Assembly: GCA_964621755.1 (NCBI GenBank)
Contig: CAZUPI010000011.1
Location: forward strand, 6,374 to 70,373
Reading direction: 5' to 3'
Source of the DNA: UMGS1696 sp964621755
Lineage (GTDB): Bacteria; Bacillota; Clostridia; Oscillospirales; CAG-272
Length of the DNA: 64,000 nt
Below are positions 6,220-15,458 of this stretch, one piece after another; the first letter of the stretch is position 1; every line of letters begins with the position of its first letter. A program made the translations under genes and the position numbers. The notes below the pieces were generated by a model that was not told the DNA's origin, searched no databases, and saw only the letters and a list, made by a program, of their open reading frames with translations.

Positions 6220-8634
6220 ATGCAGCTTTCAATGAAATGGCTCGCTGACTATACCGACGTCAGCGATATTACAATAAAAGAGTACTGCGACAGAATGACA
6301 ATGTCCGGAAGCAAGGTCGAGGGATATGAAGAGCTCGGCACCGATATTTCCAACGTTGTCTGCGGCAAAATTCTCGAAATTACCCATCACCCGAACGCAG
6401 AGCGTCTCGTTATCTGCAAGGTTGACGTCGGCGCAGATGCCCCAATTCAGGTTATCACTGCGGCTACCAACGTATTTGAGGGCGCAGTTGTTCCTGTGGC
6501 CCGCGATGGCGCGCACCTTCCCGGCGGCGTCAAAATCAAAAAAGGCAAACTTCGCGGCGAGGTTTCCGAAGGCATGTTCTGCTCTATCGCTGAGCTTGGT
6601 CTGACCCTCCACGACATGCCGGGCGCAATTGAGGATGGAATTCTCATTCTCGGTGACGTTGGACTTGGCGACACGCCAATTGGCGCTGATATGGTAGAAG
6701 CGCTCGATCTTCGCGATACAGTCGTGGAATTTGAAATCACATCCAACCGTCCTGACTGCCTCTCCGTCCTCGGTCTTGCCCGCGAATCTGCGGTGACCTT
6801 CGGCCGGAAGCTGAATATCCCTACCCCCAAAAAGCCTACTGTGTCTAACGACGAGGAGGATATCTCGAAATATCTCACGGTTAGCATTTCCGATCCTGAA
6901 CATTGCTACCGCTATTCCTCCCGCGTCGTTAAAAATGTAAAAATCGCGCCCTCTCCGCTGTGGCTTAGAATGAAGCTGCGTGCGTCCGGCGTTCGCCCCA
7001 TCAATAACATCGTCGACATCACCAACTACGTTATGCTCGAGTATGGTCAGCCGATGCACGCTTTCGACTATAGATGCCTTGACGGTTCTACCATCAACGT
7101 CCGCAAAGCGGAAGATGGCGAAAAATTCGTTTCCCTCGACAGCATTTCTCATGAACTCGATTCCACCATGCTCGTGATTGCCGATGGGAAGAAAGCAGTG
7201 GCTCTTGCCGGTGTTATGGGCGGCGAAAACAGCGAAATCACCGACGATACCAAAACAGTCGTCTTCGAATCCGCGACATTCCATCCTGGCAATGTCCGCG
7301 TGACTGCCAAAAAGCTCGGCATGAGAACCGAATCCTCCGCAAGATTTGAAAAAGGTCTTGACTGCGAAAACACCATGCCCGCTCTCGACCGTGCATGTGA
7401 GCTGGTGGAACTGCTCGGCGCGGGTGAAATCGTCAATGGAACCATCGATGTCTACCCCGAAAAGAAGCAAAAAGTCACCCTCCCGTTAAATGCCGACGTC
7501 ATCAATACCTTCCTTGGCGTATCGCTGACACAGGAATACATGGCTGAAACCCTCCGCAAGCTCGAATTCGAAGTTTCGGATGACCTCTCCACTGTTACAG
7601 TTCCCTTCTTCCGTGACGATGTGCGCTGCATGAACGACCTCGCCGAAGAAATCATCCGTATGTACGGCTATAATGAAATTCAGTCTACCCTTTCGAACTC
7701 CGCGAGCCCGACGGTCGGTGCCAGAACCGAACGTCAGAGCTTCGACGTCCGCCTGCACGACATGCTCGTCGGCATGGGATTCAATGAAATCGAGACATTC
7801 TCGTTCGTCTCCCCGTTCTATTATGATAAGATCCGTCTCGCAGCTGACGACATCCGCCGCAAGTGTGTGGTTATCTCAAACCCGCTCGGCGAGGATACCT
7901 CCGTCATGCGCACGACTGCACTTCCCTCTATGCTGAAGGTTCTCGCGGACAACTACAGTGTCAAGAATCGTGACGTTCTGCTGTTCGAAAACGCGAAAGT
8001 CTACTTGCCGACTACGGAAGATGAATTGCCGAACGAGCCTTCCCGTCTCACACTCGGCTTTACCTCTACCGACGACAAAGTCGGCTTCTACCGTATGAAA
8101 GGCTATATCGAAGCTATTCTGGGCATCGCCGGCGTAGCAAACGTTTCGTATAAATCCTGCACAACAGAACCAACGTTCCACCCGGGCAGATGTGCAGAAA
8201 TCGTGACCGGAGATGTCACACTCGGCGTTTTCGGCGAAGCGCATCCTGAAACTGCGGAAAATTATGGCATCGGCTGCAAGGTCTACCTTGCTGAACTCGC
8301 CCTCGACGCAATTTTCGACGCACGCCGCACCGAAATTGCGTATACACCTGTTCCAAAGCATCCGGCAATCGAGCGTGACTTCTCATTCGTATGCGACGAA
8401 CCGGTTGAAGCAGCAGCCGTTGCGGCAGTTATCAAATCCGCAAGCGTGCTCGTTGCAAGTGTGGAGCTGTTTGACATTTACCGCGGTCCTCAGATTGGCA
8501 TTGGCAAGAAGAGCATGTCCTACGCTGTTATGCTCCGTGCAGCCGACCGCACTCTGACAGACGCAGAAGCGGACGAAGCGGTAAGCGCTATTTTGGCATC
8601 CCTTGAGAAAGAACTTAACGTCAAGCTGAGATAA
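6220..8634 (+). CDS. pheT: Phenylalanine--tRNA ligase beta subunit
   Basis: PheT has 804 residues, the usual length. It starts with MQLSMKWLADYTD. An EMAP-like tRNA-binding domain lies around residues 40-150 (HHPNAERLVICKVDVG). The B3/B4 editing domain follows (RASGVRPINNIVDITNYVM). The B5 region comes next, then the catalytic-like core (FNEIETFSFVS; NPLGEDTSVMRTTALPSML). The C-terminal FDX-ACB anticodon-binding domain is VPKHPAIERDFSFV ... SYAVMLRAADRTLTD. It edits mischarged Tyr and pairs with PheS. It is separated from pheS by the kinase-like gene but should share its T-box-controlled transcript. Confidence 0.97.
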   Translation: MQLSMKWLADYTDVSDITIKEYCDRMTMSGSKVEGYEELGTDISNVVCGKILEITHHPNAERLVICKVDVGADAPIQVITAATNVFEGAVVPVARDGAHLPGGVKIKKGKLRGEVSEGMFCSIAELGLTLHDMPGAIEDGILILGDVGLGDTPIGADMVEALDLRDTVVEFEITSNRPDCLSVLGLARESAVTFGRKLNIPTPKKPTVSNDEEDISKYLTVSISDPEHCYRYSSRVVKNVKIAPSPLWLRMKLRASGVRPINNIVDITNYVMLEYGQPMHAFDYRCLDGSTINVRKAEDGEKFVSLDSISHELDSTMLVIADGKKAVALAGVMGGENSEITDDTKTVVFESATFHPGNVRVTAKKLGMRTESSARFEKGLDCENTMPALDRACELVELLGAGEIVNGTIDVYPEKKQKVTLPLNADVINTFLGVSLTQEYMAETLRKLEFEVSDDLSTVTVPFFRDDVRCMNDLAEEIIRMYGYNEIQSTLSNSASPTVGARTERQSFDVRLHDMLVGMGFNEIETFSFVSPFYYDKIRLAADDIRRKCVVISNPLGEDTSVMRTTALPSMLKVLADNYSVKNRDVLLFENAKVYLPTTEDELPNEPSRLTLGFTSTDDKVGFYRMKGYIEAILGIAGVANVSYKSCTTEPTFHPGRCAEIVTGDVTLGVFGEAHPETAENYGIGCKVYLAELALDAIFDARRTEIAYTPVPKHPAIERDFSFVCDEPVEAAAVAAVIKSASVLVASVELFDIYRGPQIGIGKKSMSYAVMLRAADRTLTDAEADEAVSAILASLEKELNVKLR

Positions 8635-8666
8635 AAGTGCTATAATTACAAAAGGATGGCAATATC

Positions 8667-9236
8667 ATGAAAACTTATCCCATGACCATCGCGGGGCTGC
8701 ATCGCGAACTGCCGATATGTCCCGTGAATGAAAATTTGTCGATTGGCGCGTTTGTCATATTCGGTGACCCAGAGCTAACGACCGCTGCTGCCGATGCTCT
8801 TTTGAAGCTCGCGCCGGCGTATGACTACATCATCACTGCTGAAGCGAAGGGAATTCCGCTTGCACACGAAATGGCAAGACTCGCCGGCAACCAGAAGTAC
8901 TTCATTGCCAGAAAAAAAGCGAAAGCCTACATGAGCGACGTCTTTGAAGTAAAGGTTCAATCAATAACGACAGCAGGAGAGCAAAGTCTCTTTCTTGATA
9001 AAGTAGACGCGGAACTGATAAATGATTCCAGAATTCTCATTGTCGACGACGTTGTCTCCACCGGCGCATCTCTCGCCGCAGTGGAAAAGCTCGTTCAGGC
9101 GGCAGGCGGCAACATTGTCGGAAGGATGACCATTCTCGCGGAGGGCGACGCCCAGCTGCGTACGGATATCACCTACCTTGAGAAGCTGCCTCTCTTCCAT
9201 CCGGACGGTACCGTCATGGATGGGACGATTCACTAA
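8667..9236 (+). CDS. Phosphoribosyltransferase of the adenine/xanthine type
   Basis: This 189-residue type I phosphoribosyltransferase carries the PRPP-binding motif ILIVDDVVSTGASLAAVEKL near residues 115-135. It also has the hydrophobic YDYIITAEAKGIPLAHEMARL stretch typical of Apt/Xpt-like enzymes, and the flexible-loop basic segment IARKKAKAYMSD. It would join a purine base to PRPP in salvage. It follows pheT by 32 bases with AAAGGATGG upstream and ends at a terminator, so it is probably the last gene of the pheS operon. The base cannot be fixed by eye; adenine or xanthine/guanine are possible. Confidence 0.85.
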   Translation: MKTYPMTIAGLHRELPICPVNENLSIGAFVIFGDPELTTAAADALLKLAPAYDYIITAEAKGIPLAHEMARLAGNQKYFIARKKAKAYMSDVFEVKVQSITTAGEQSLFLDKVDAELINDSRILIVDDVVSTGASLAAVEKLVQAAGGNIVGRMTILAEGDAQLRTDITYLEKLPLFHPDGTVMDGTIH

Positions 9237-9254
9237 TCAAATAAGGCACAGATA

Positions 9255-9296
9255 GGGAGAAACTTTTCCGAAGGTTTCTCCCTCTTCCTCTTTATT
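9255..9296 (+). terminator. Terminator of the pheS operon
   Basis: GGGAGAAAC-TTTTCCGAA-GGTTTCTCCC forms a stem of about 9 bp, followed by the T-rich TCTTCCTCTTTATTTT. Confidence 0.8.
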
Positions 9297-9372
9297 TTCG
9301 TCCTATGCGGATCGTGTCAGTATCACCATCCGCACAGAACACCCGTCGCTATATAATACAGCAGGTAATATC

Positions 9373-9401
9373 TTGACAAAAATTATCTTGTGGTATATAA
9401 T
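9373..9401 (+). promoter_or_regulatory. Consensus sigma-A promoter of htpG
   Basis: TTGACA (9373-9378), 17 bases, TATAAT (9396-9401): a perfect match in both hexamers. I see no CIRCE inverted repeat (TTAGCACTC-N9-GAGTGCTAA) next to it, so control by HrcA is not indicated. Confidence 0.9.
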
Positions 9402-9454
9402 AGGTTGGTACTGAACAAATTTATAATGATTTGGTTTGTATGGAGGTATTACAT

Positions 9455-11347
9455 ATGGCAAACACCGAACATGGCGGAATTTCAATTGAACTTGAACACA
9501 TATTCCCAATAATTAAAAAATGGCTCTATTCCGAAAAGGAAATCTTCCTTCGTGAAATCACTTCGAACGCCTGCGACGCTATCACAAAGCTGCGCCGCCT
9601 CATCTCCCTCGGCGAAGCAAAAGATATCGACCTCTCCGATGCGAAAATTAAAGTCGCGCTCAATAAAGACGCCTCTACCATTACTGTTATTGATAACGGC
9701 ATCGGTATGACCGAAGATGAACTAAAAAAATACATCTGTCAGATAGCGCTGTCCGGCGCACTTGATTTCATCCAGAAGTACGAAGGCGAAAACGCCGATG
9801 TACAGCAGAACGGCATCATCGGTCACTTCGGTCTTGGATTCTTTTCCTCCTTCATGGTCAGCGACACCGTCGATATCATCACAAAATCCTACACCGGAGC
9901 CCCCTGTGTAAAGTGGTCATGCGGCGAGGACGGAAACTACGAAATCACACCTGACTACGAAGATGAGGACGATCTCGTCGATTCCTTCGGTACCGCCGTC
10001 GTAATGCACATCAACGACGAGGGCAAGGAGTTTCTTTCTGAATATAGACTGCGTGAAGTTTTGCAGAAATACTGCGCGTTTATGCCCGTTCCGATTTACT
10101 TCGATGATGGCAGCAAGCCGGAAGAAGACGAGCACGAGTGCGATGACCCCAACTGCGAACATGAGCATAAGCACGAGGAACCCAAACCCATCAACGATAC
10201 CGAACCTTTATGGCTCAAAAATCCCTCTGACTGCACCGATGAGGAATATAAAGATTTCTACCGCAAGGTGTTCTCAGATTGGAAGGAACCGCTGTTCCAT
10301 ATCCACCTCAAAGCAGACTACCCTCTCAACTTTAAGGGCATTCTCTACTTCCCGCGGATTTCCAATGAATACGAAAGCCTCGAGGGACAGGTCAAGCTGT
10401 ACTACAATCAGGTATTCGTGGCGGACAACATCAAGGAAGTCATTCCTGAGTACTTGCTGATGCTCAAGGGCGTCCTTGACTGCCCCGAGCTCCCGCTGAA
10501 TGTATCCAGAAGCTATCTCCAAAACAGCGGCTACGTCTCAAAAATTTCTGCGCACATCACCAAAAAAGTAGCGGACAAGCTCGGTCAAATGTTCACAAAT
10601 GACCGCGCAAACTATGAATCTATCTGGCGTGACCTCAAAACCTTCGTCGAATACGGCTGCATGAAAGATAAGAAGTTCTACGACCGCGTCAGCGCAAACA
10701 TCTTGTTTGAAAAGTGCGGCGGCGGCTTTGTCACACTCGACGAGTATCTTAAGGATGCAAAGGAAAAGCACGAAAACAAAATTTACTACGCTACCGACGC
10801 AACCGCGCAATCGAAGTATATCTCTATGTTCAATGCCGAGGGCATCACAGTTGTTCTGCTCGACCGCGTCATCGACACGCAGTTTATCAACACTGTGGAG
10901 CAGAACCGCGAGGGCGTGAAGTTCTGCCGCATTGACGCGGAGGTCGCGGATGTGCTGAAAGCGGATGGAGATAAAACAGAAAATCCGGCTCTTGCAGAGC
11001 TGTTCAAGAAAATAGCCGGTGAATCCACTAAAGTCACCTTCGACCGACTCAAGGATGCAGGTACTCCCGCACTCCTCAACATTTCTGAAGATTCACGCCG
11101 CATGGAAGACATGATGAAACTGTATAACATGGGTGGCAGTATGCCGACTGAGCAGACGCTGATTGTCAATACCGCGTCCCCGCTCACCGAAAAGCTGACC
11201 TCCCTCCTCGACGAAGGACAAAACGAGCTTGCGGAGACGATTGCGCGTCAGATATATATGCTGTCCTCCCTGTCGCAGAGACAGCTGTCCGCAGACGAAC
11301 TCGTGTCGTTCCTTAATGACAGTTATGGCATCTTAGGTAAGCTGTAA
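9455..11347 (+). CDS. htpG: Molecular chaperone HtpG (Hsp90) with a Cys/His-rich insert
   Basis: HtpG (630 residues) is a dimeric cytoplasmic ATP-dependent chaperone. The GHKL ATPase domain shows EIFLREITSNACDAITKLR, VIDNGIGMT and GHFGLGFFSSFMVSD. The middle domain has the client/ATP region VFVADNIKEVIPEYLLMLKGVLD and DLPLNVSRSYLQ-like sequence (DCPELPLNVSRSYLQ). GGAGG lies 8 bases before the ATG at 9455, so the eight codons upstream are not used. Between the ATPase and middle domains, residues 223-242 hold an insert with E-C-D-D-P-N-C followed by H-E-H-K-H. This resembles a metal-binding site and replaces the usual charged linker. The stop overlaps the next start (TAATG). Confidence 0.95.
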   Translation: MANTEHGGISIELEHIFPIIKKWLYSEKEIFLREITSNACDAITKLRRLISLGEAKDIDLSDAKIKVALNKDASTITVIDNGIGMTEDELKKYICQIALSGALDFIQKYEGENADVQQNGIIGHFGLGFFSSFMVSDTVDIITKSYTGAPCVKWSCGEDGNYEITPDYEDEDDLVDSFGTAVVMHINDEGKEFLSEYRLREVLQKYCAFMPVPIYFDDGSKPEEDEHECDDPNCEHEHKHEEPKPINDTEPLWLKNPSDCTDEEYKDFYRKVFSDWKEPLFHIHLKADYPLNFKGILYFPRISNEYESLEGQVKLYYNQVFVADNIKEVIPEYLLMLKGVLDCPELPLNVSRSYLQNSGYVSKISAHITKKVADKLGQMFTNDRANYESIWRDLKTFVEYGCMKDKKFYDRVSANILFEKCGGGFVTLDEYLKDAKEKHENKIYYATDATAQSKYISMFNAEGITVVLLDRVIDTQFINTVEQNREGVKFCRIDAEVADVLKADGDKTENPALAELFKKIAGESTKVTFDRLKDAGTPALLNISEDSRRMEDMMKLYNMGGSMPTEQTLIVNTASPLTEKLTSLLDEGQNELAETIARQIYMLSSLSQRQLSADELVSFLNDSYGILGKL

Positions 11348-12234
11348 TGGCACGCAACGGTGAGAATGAGGTTTTCAGAAAAAATCTAAATTTGATTGAA
11401 AGCGCGGCGGCAAATTTGTCGGTCATCCGCGCAGGCGTGTATCACGAAGCGGCTCTGTTCGCGAAAAAACAATATGGCTCCTTGACTCCCGACGAAATCG
11501 CTGGAATATATAAGGCGCAACATGGCAATACTCCGATTGTACTGGTGTCTCCTGACTTTGCTCGCTTCTGCGAGGAATTTACCGACACAAGCACCTTCAG
11601 CTTTACGGACGTTGAACCGGATAGTGAAGAAAACCCGGTCGCCACTGCGCGAATCGCGTACCTGCAAAACACATTTTCGGACCGCGCGTATCGTATTTTC
11701 TCTCGTGTGTTCGAGCGCGTGACGGCTACATACTTTCCCGGCTTTCGCGAGGTCTGCGAGGAGGTATATTACGGCCGCTTCACATATGGAATTCTTCCGG
11801 TATCAAGCTCAGCGGACGGTCCGCTCATATCGTTTCACAAACTGCAAGTAAAGTATGATTTAAAAATCGCACTGGAAGCGGATGTAGAAATGAACGACGA
11901 TTCCGTCATGCGCTTCGCGCTCCTGAAAAAAGGGCTCCACACCCTGCCCGGCTCCGTCCCTGACCTGTTCGACACATGGCGCTACATGGACCTTTCTATC
12001 GTCCTCGCAGACAATATGAAGGCGGGCGACTTTCTCTCATCCTGCGAAGCTCTCGGCGCTATAATCCTGAACATCAATTCTGCTCCTCCTGCCCCCAGTG
12101 AGTATTACGATGACCGTCCCTCCCTCACCCTTCAACTTGACATCACCGCTGCTAACCTCGAAGCCCTCTATATTTTTCTCGAAGCCACACACACCCGCTA
12201 CGATGTTTCGGGAATTTATGATATACTACATTAA
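11347..12234 (+). CDS. Prephenate-dehydratase-like / ACT-like protein, function unknown
   Basis: This is a 295-residue soluble protein. The first 90 residues are helical and could be a degenerate chorismate-mutase-like domain (SAAANLSVIRAGVYHEAALF). Residues 100-190 resemble the prephenate dehydratase core: ARIAYLQNTFSDRAYRIF corresponds to the usual AYQGxxGAYS block, and VCEEVYYGRFTYGILPVSSS to the VxxGxADYGVxPIENS block. Residues 215-285 look like an ACT regulatory domain. The Thr/Asn of the catalytic and substrate motifs are changed, so activity is doubtful. Its ATG overlaps the htpG stop, so it is translationally coupled to a chaperone. Either a regulator derived from PheA or a divergent enzyme is possible. 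Confidence 0.65.
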   Translation: MARNGENEVFRKNLNLIESAAANLSVIRAGVYHEAALFAKKQYGSLTPDEIAGIYKAQHGNTPIVLVSPDFARFCEEFTDTSTFSFTDVEPDSEENPVATARIAYLQNTFSDRAYRIFSRVFERVTATYFPGFREVCEEVYYGRFTYGILPVSSSADGPLISFHKLQVKYDLKIALEADVEMNDDSVMRFALLKKGLHTLPGSVPDLFDTWRYMDLSIVLADNMKAGDFLSSCEALGAIILNINSAPPAPSEYYDDRPSLTLQLDITAANLEALYIFLEATHTRYDVSGIYDILH

Positions 12235-12356
12235 TAAAGACGGGAAAACGCGTTGGAAAACTTTAAAGTTTCTAAGCGGGATTATGAGGACGTTCATGTT
12301 CTCAGGCAGCGTTCAGACACCTCCAGCAAAAATAACTTTGAAAGGACATAGATTTT

Positions 12357-14102
12357 ATGGAAGAGTATAAGAAGAGATATCTTGAATGGATTGAATCAGA
12401 TATTGTAGACGATGGTACGAAGGAAGAACTTCGTGCCATTGCGAATGACGAGGACGAGATTAAGTTCCGGTTTGGCTCTTATATGGAGTTTGGAACAGGA
12501 GGACTGCGCTCCAAAATGGGCGCCGGTTGCGCACTGATGAACGTTTATACTGTGGCACAGTCTACAGAAGGCGTAGCACGTGCGATTGAAGCTATCGGCG
12601 AGGATGCAAAAAAGCGCGGCGTAATGCTCGGTTATGACAGCCGCAACAATTCTGCACTGTTCGCGAGACGTTGTGCCGAGGTTCTGACCGCGCACGGCAT
12701 CAAGGTCTACCTGTTCGACGAGCTTCGCCCGACGCCGATGCTGTCCGCTGGCGTTCGTTATTTCGGCTGCATTGCCGGCATCAACATCACCGCTTCGCAC
12801 AATCCGTCTGTTTACAACGGCTACAAGCTCTATTGGGAAGATGGTGCGCAACCGACCAAGGATATGGCCGACCACGTTTCGTCATTTATCTATTCCACCG
12901 ATATATTCAAAGGGGTTCCCGCAAGAGATAAGGTCGACGAATCACTGATTACCATGGTCGGCCGCGATTTTGATGAAATTTTTATGAAGAAAGTCATCGG
13001 CGAGCAAGTTTATCCGGACGTCATCGGTCGCGCGGCTGAAAAACTCCACGTCGTCTATACTCCTCTCTGCGGCGCGGGCTACCGTATCGTTCCCGAAGTA
13101 CTCCGCAGAATCGGCGTAAAACACCTTCATACGGTCGATTGCCAGCTGACACCTGATGGAAACTTTCCCGGGCTTGCTAAGCCGAATCCGGAATATCCGG
13201 CGGCATTTACAGAGGGCATCAAGGTTGCAACGGAATATGACTCAAACCTGATTATCGCAAACGACCCCGACTGCGACCGCGTCGGTGTAATGGCGCGCGA
13301 CAAATCCGGCGAATTCCGCTGCATCACCGGAAACCAGATGGGCTCTCTCTTGCTCGACTACATCTTCACCGCACTTGAGGAACAGGGCAAAATGCCTGCG
13401 GACGCTTATGCGGTCAAGACTATCGTAACCAGCGAGATGGCGACAAAAATCTGTGAGGCGCACAATGTCGAGCTGTACAACGTGCTGACCGGATTCAAGT
13501 TCATTGCTGAAGTCATCGGAGAGCACGAGGAGAAAGGCGAAGGTACCTTCTTACTCGGCTACGAGGAAAGCTACGGCTACATGAAGGGCTCGTACTCCCG
13601 CGACAAAGACGGCGTTGTCGCTTCCATGCTCATTTGTGAGATGGCAGCGTTCTACTCGCTCCGCGGCATGACCCTGATTGACGCAATCGAATCTCTGTAC
13701 GAAAAGTACGGCTTCTACCTGGAAAACTCTGCCGAAATCTATATGGAAGGTCTTGATGGCAAAGAAAAAATCTCCGGACTCATGAACAAGCTCCGCGAGA
13801 CTGAGCCTGCGTTCATCGCTGGCAGCCGCGTGGTCAACATCCGTGACTATCAGGCGGAAACGTCAAAGAACATCCTTACAGGTGAAGTAACCGGCACTAA
13901 CCTTCCTAAATCCAACGTCATGTACTACAAAACCGAAAACGGCTGTGTCGTAGTCGCGCGCCCGTCCGGAACAGAACCAAAAATCAAATTCTATATTCTC
14001 GCAAACGGCGCATCCGAACAAGAAGCAAAATCCAATACCAAAGCCTGCACCAACTCTCTTGAAGACATGCTCGCTCTTCCGCATGATTCGCTTAAAAAAT
14101 AA
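12357..14102 (+). CDS. Phosphoglucomutase/phosphomannomutase family protein
   Basis: This 581-residue alpha-D-phosphohexomutase moves phosphate between C1 and C6 of a hexose phosphate. The phosphoserine loop is NITASHNPSVYNGYK (near residue 145). The Mg-binding loop is NDPDCDRVGVMAR, the sugar-specificity loop is GYEESYGYMKG, and the phosphate-binding loop is RPSGTEPKIKFY. The length fits the long PgcA-type mutases of Firmicutes rather than GlmM (about 450). GAAAGGA is 10 bases before the ATG. It probably supplies glucose-1-phosphate for glycan or cell-envelope polymers. The 122-base gap before it holds no recognisable element. Confidence 0.93.
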   Translation: MEEYKKRYLEWIESDIVDDGTKEELRAIANDEDEIKFRFGSYMEFGTGGLRSKMGAGCALMNVYTVAQSTEGVARAIEAIGEDAKKRGVMLGYDSRNNSALFARRCAEVLTAHGIKVYLFDELRPTPMLSAGVRYFGCIAGINITASHNPSVYNGYKLYWEDGAQPTKDMADHVSSFIYSTDIFKGVPARDKVDESLITMVGRDFDEIFMKKVIGEQVYPDVIGRAAEKLHVVYTPLCGAGYRIVPEVLRRIGVKHLHTVDCQLTPDGNFPGLAKPNPEYPAAFTEGIKVATEYDSNLIIANDPDCDRVGVMARDKSGEFRCITGNQMGSLLLDYIFTALEEQGKMPADAYAVKTIVTSEMATKICEAHNVELYNVLTGFKFIAEVIGEHEEKGEGTFLLGYEESYGYMKGSYSRDKDGVVASMLICEMAAFYSLRGMTLIDAIESLYEKYGFYLENSAEIYMEGLDGKEKISGLMNKLRETEPAFIAGSRVVNIRDYQAETSKNILTGEVTGTNLPKSNVMYYKTENGCVVVARPSGTEPKIKFYILANGASEQEAKSNTKACTNSLEDMLALPHDSLKK

Positions 14103-14170
14103 AGTTTTTGGGAATGCGTTCCCCCCTCAAAACTTTTCAATCTGAGGTATGGATATAGAAATATAATTAC

Positions 14171-14212
14171 GGGGAGGAACTTTTTCAAAAGTTCCTCCCC
14201 GTCGTATTTTTT
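14171..14212. terminator. Bidirectional terminator and member of the intergenic hairpin family
   Basis: GGGGAGGAACTTTT and AAAAGTTCCTCCCC form a 14-bp perfect stem, followed on the plus strand by GTCGTATTTTTTG. It lies between convergent genes (mutase plus, reductase minus). The preceding 14104-14150 stretch (CCCCCCTCAAAACTTTT, CAATCTGAGGTATGG) recurs near 34737-34770. Confidence 0.8.
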
Positions 14213-14218
14213 GTTATC

Positions 14219-15355
14219 TTATCTCATTTCCTCATCAGCTTGCTTGAGAGATTCAATGATATGGAGGTGCTGCGGACATACGCTTTCACAGGCGCCGCAT
14301 CCTACGCACTTTTCTGCGGAATGGCCTTCAGAAATGATTTTCTTATAGCGCCAGTTCCCCTTCAGCTTTTCGCCATAGAGGTTGAGGTCGTTCCATGTAG
14401 CAAAGATACGCGGAATATCTACGTCGTTCGGACATGGCATACAGTAACGGCATCCGGTGCAGCCGATTTTCGTTCTGCTCTTGTATGCGTCGCGGACTTT
14501 TGCGATGAGTTCTTCTTCTTCTGCGGTCATACAGCCGATTTCGCAGCGGTCAAAGATGGCGAGGTTATCATCACACTGCTCCATAGAGGTAACACCAGAG
14601 AGAACAGTCGCAACTTCGGGGTGATTGCAAATCCAACGAAACGCCCATTCTACCGGGGACCGTTTTATCGGGTAGGAGTCGTATATTGCCTGCACATTGT
14701 CCGGCGCGTTTGCGAGCTTGCCGCCGAGCAGACCTTCCATGATTACGACCGGAATTCCCTTCTTACCTGCGTATTCAAGACCATGGATGGTTGCCTGATT
14801 TTCAATATCCATGAAGTTGAACTGGATCTGACACATATCCCAGTCATACGCGTCGATAATTTCAATGAACGCGTCATAGTTGTCGTGGAACGAGAAGCAT
14901 GCATATTTGATTTTGCCGGACGCTTTTGCCTTGTCGAGAAATTCGCGGATGCCAAGGTCGCGGACCTTTCTCCAGTTGCCGAGCCCCAGCGAGTGTACCA
15001 GATAAAAGTCGATATGGTCGGTTTCAAGGTTCTTGAGCTGCTCGTCGAGAAGTCTGTCCATGTCCTCGCGGGTATTGCACGCCCCTGTTGGGAGCTTGGT
15101 CGCTATGTATACCTTTTCGCGGTAGCCGTCGCGGAGCGCATGAGCGAGCGCCATTTCATTCTTCTGTCCTGAGTATACATAGGCGGTGTCGACGTAGTTC
15201 ACGCCATTGTCGATTGCGTGGCGGATGACGGGAGTAGAAATGGATTCGTCAACGAATTCTTCCCCGTTTTCGTTCTTTTTCATGGGGAATCTCATGCAGC
15301 CCACACCAAATGCGGAACATTCGATCCCAAGTTTACCGAACTTTCTGTACTTCAT
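14219..15355 (-). CDS. Aldo/keto reductase with C-terminal 4Fe-4S ferredoxin domain
   Basis: This is a 378-residue protein. Residues 1-290 are an aldo/keto reductase barrel with the tetrad residues in DTAYVYSG (Asp, Tyr), ATK (Lys) and FYLVHSLG (His). The last 90 residues carry a Cys-rich segment IGCTGCRYCMPCPNDVDIPRIF and one complete ferredoxin motif CVGCGACESVCPQH. Such fusions are common in anaerobes and are thought to link NAD(P)H or carbonyl reduction to Fe-S electron carriers. GAAAGGCGAATC precedes the ATG. It stands alone between terminators. The substrate is unknown. Confidence 0.93.
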   Translation of the reverse strand: MKYRKFGKLGIECSAFGVGCMRFPMKKNENGEEFVDESISTPVIRHAIDNGVNYVDTAYVYSGQKNEMALAHALRDGYREKVYIATKLPTGACNTREDMDRLLDEQLKNLETDHIDFYLVHSLGLGNWRKVRDLGIREFLDKAKASGKIKYACFSFHDNYDAFIEIIDAYDWDMCQIQFNFMDIENQATIHGLEYAGKKGIPVVIMEGLLGGKLANAPDNVQAIYDSYPIKRSPVEWAFRWICNHPEVATVLSGVTSMEQCDDNLAIFDRCEIGCMTAEEEELIAKVRDAYKSRTKIGCTGCRYCMPCPNDVDIPRIFATWNDLNLYGEKLKGNWRYKKIISEGHSAEKCVGCGACESVCPQHLHIIESLKQADEEMR

Positions 15356-15458
15356 AATATGATTCGCCTTTCTGTAGTATTTTTACGATACCATTTTACC
15401 TTCAAAATAATAGCTTGTCAAGACATTTTTAAATTTTAGCGGCAGTTTTTACTTTTTC

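Noticed and set aside
6229..7470. A 413-codon open frame on the minus strand inside pheT
   Set aside because: It lies fully opposite pheT, has no family resemblance and no ribosome binding site, and reflects the codon bias of the real gene.
9303..9509. Possible heat-shock operator (CIRCE) at htpG
   Set aside because: No TTAGCACTC/GAGTGCTAA repeat is present. Only a plain consensus promoter is visible.
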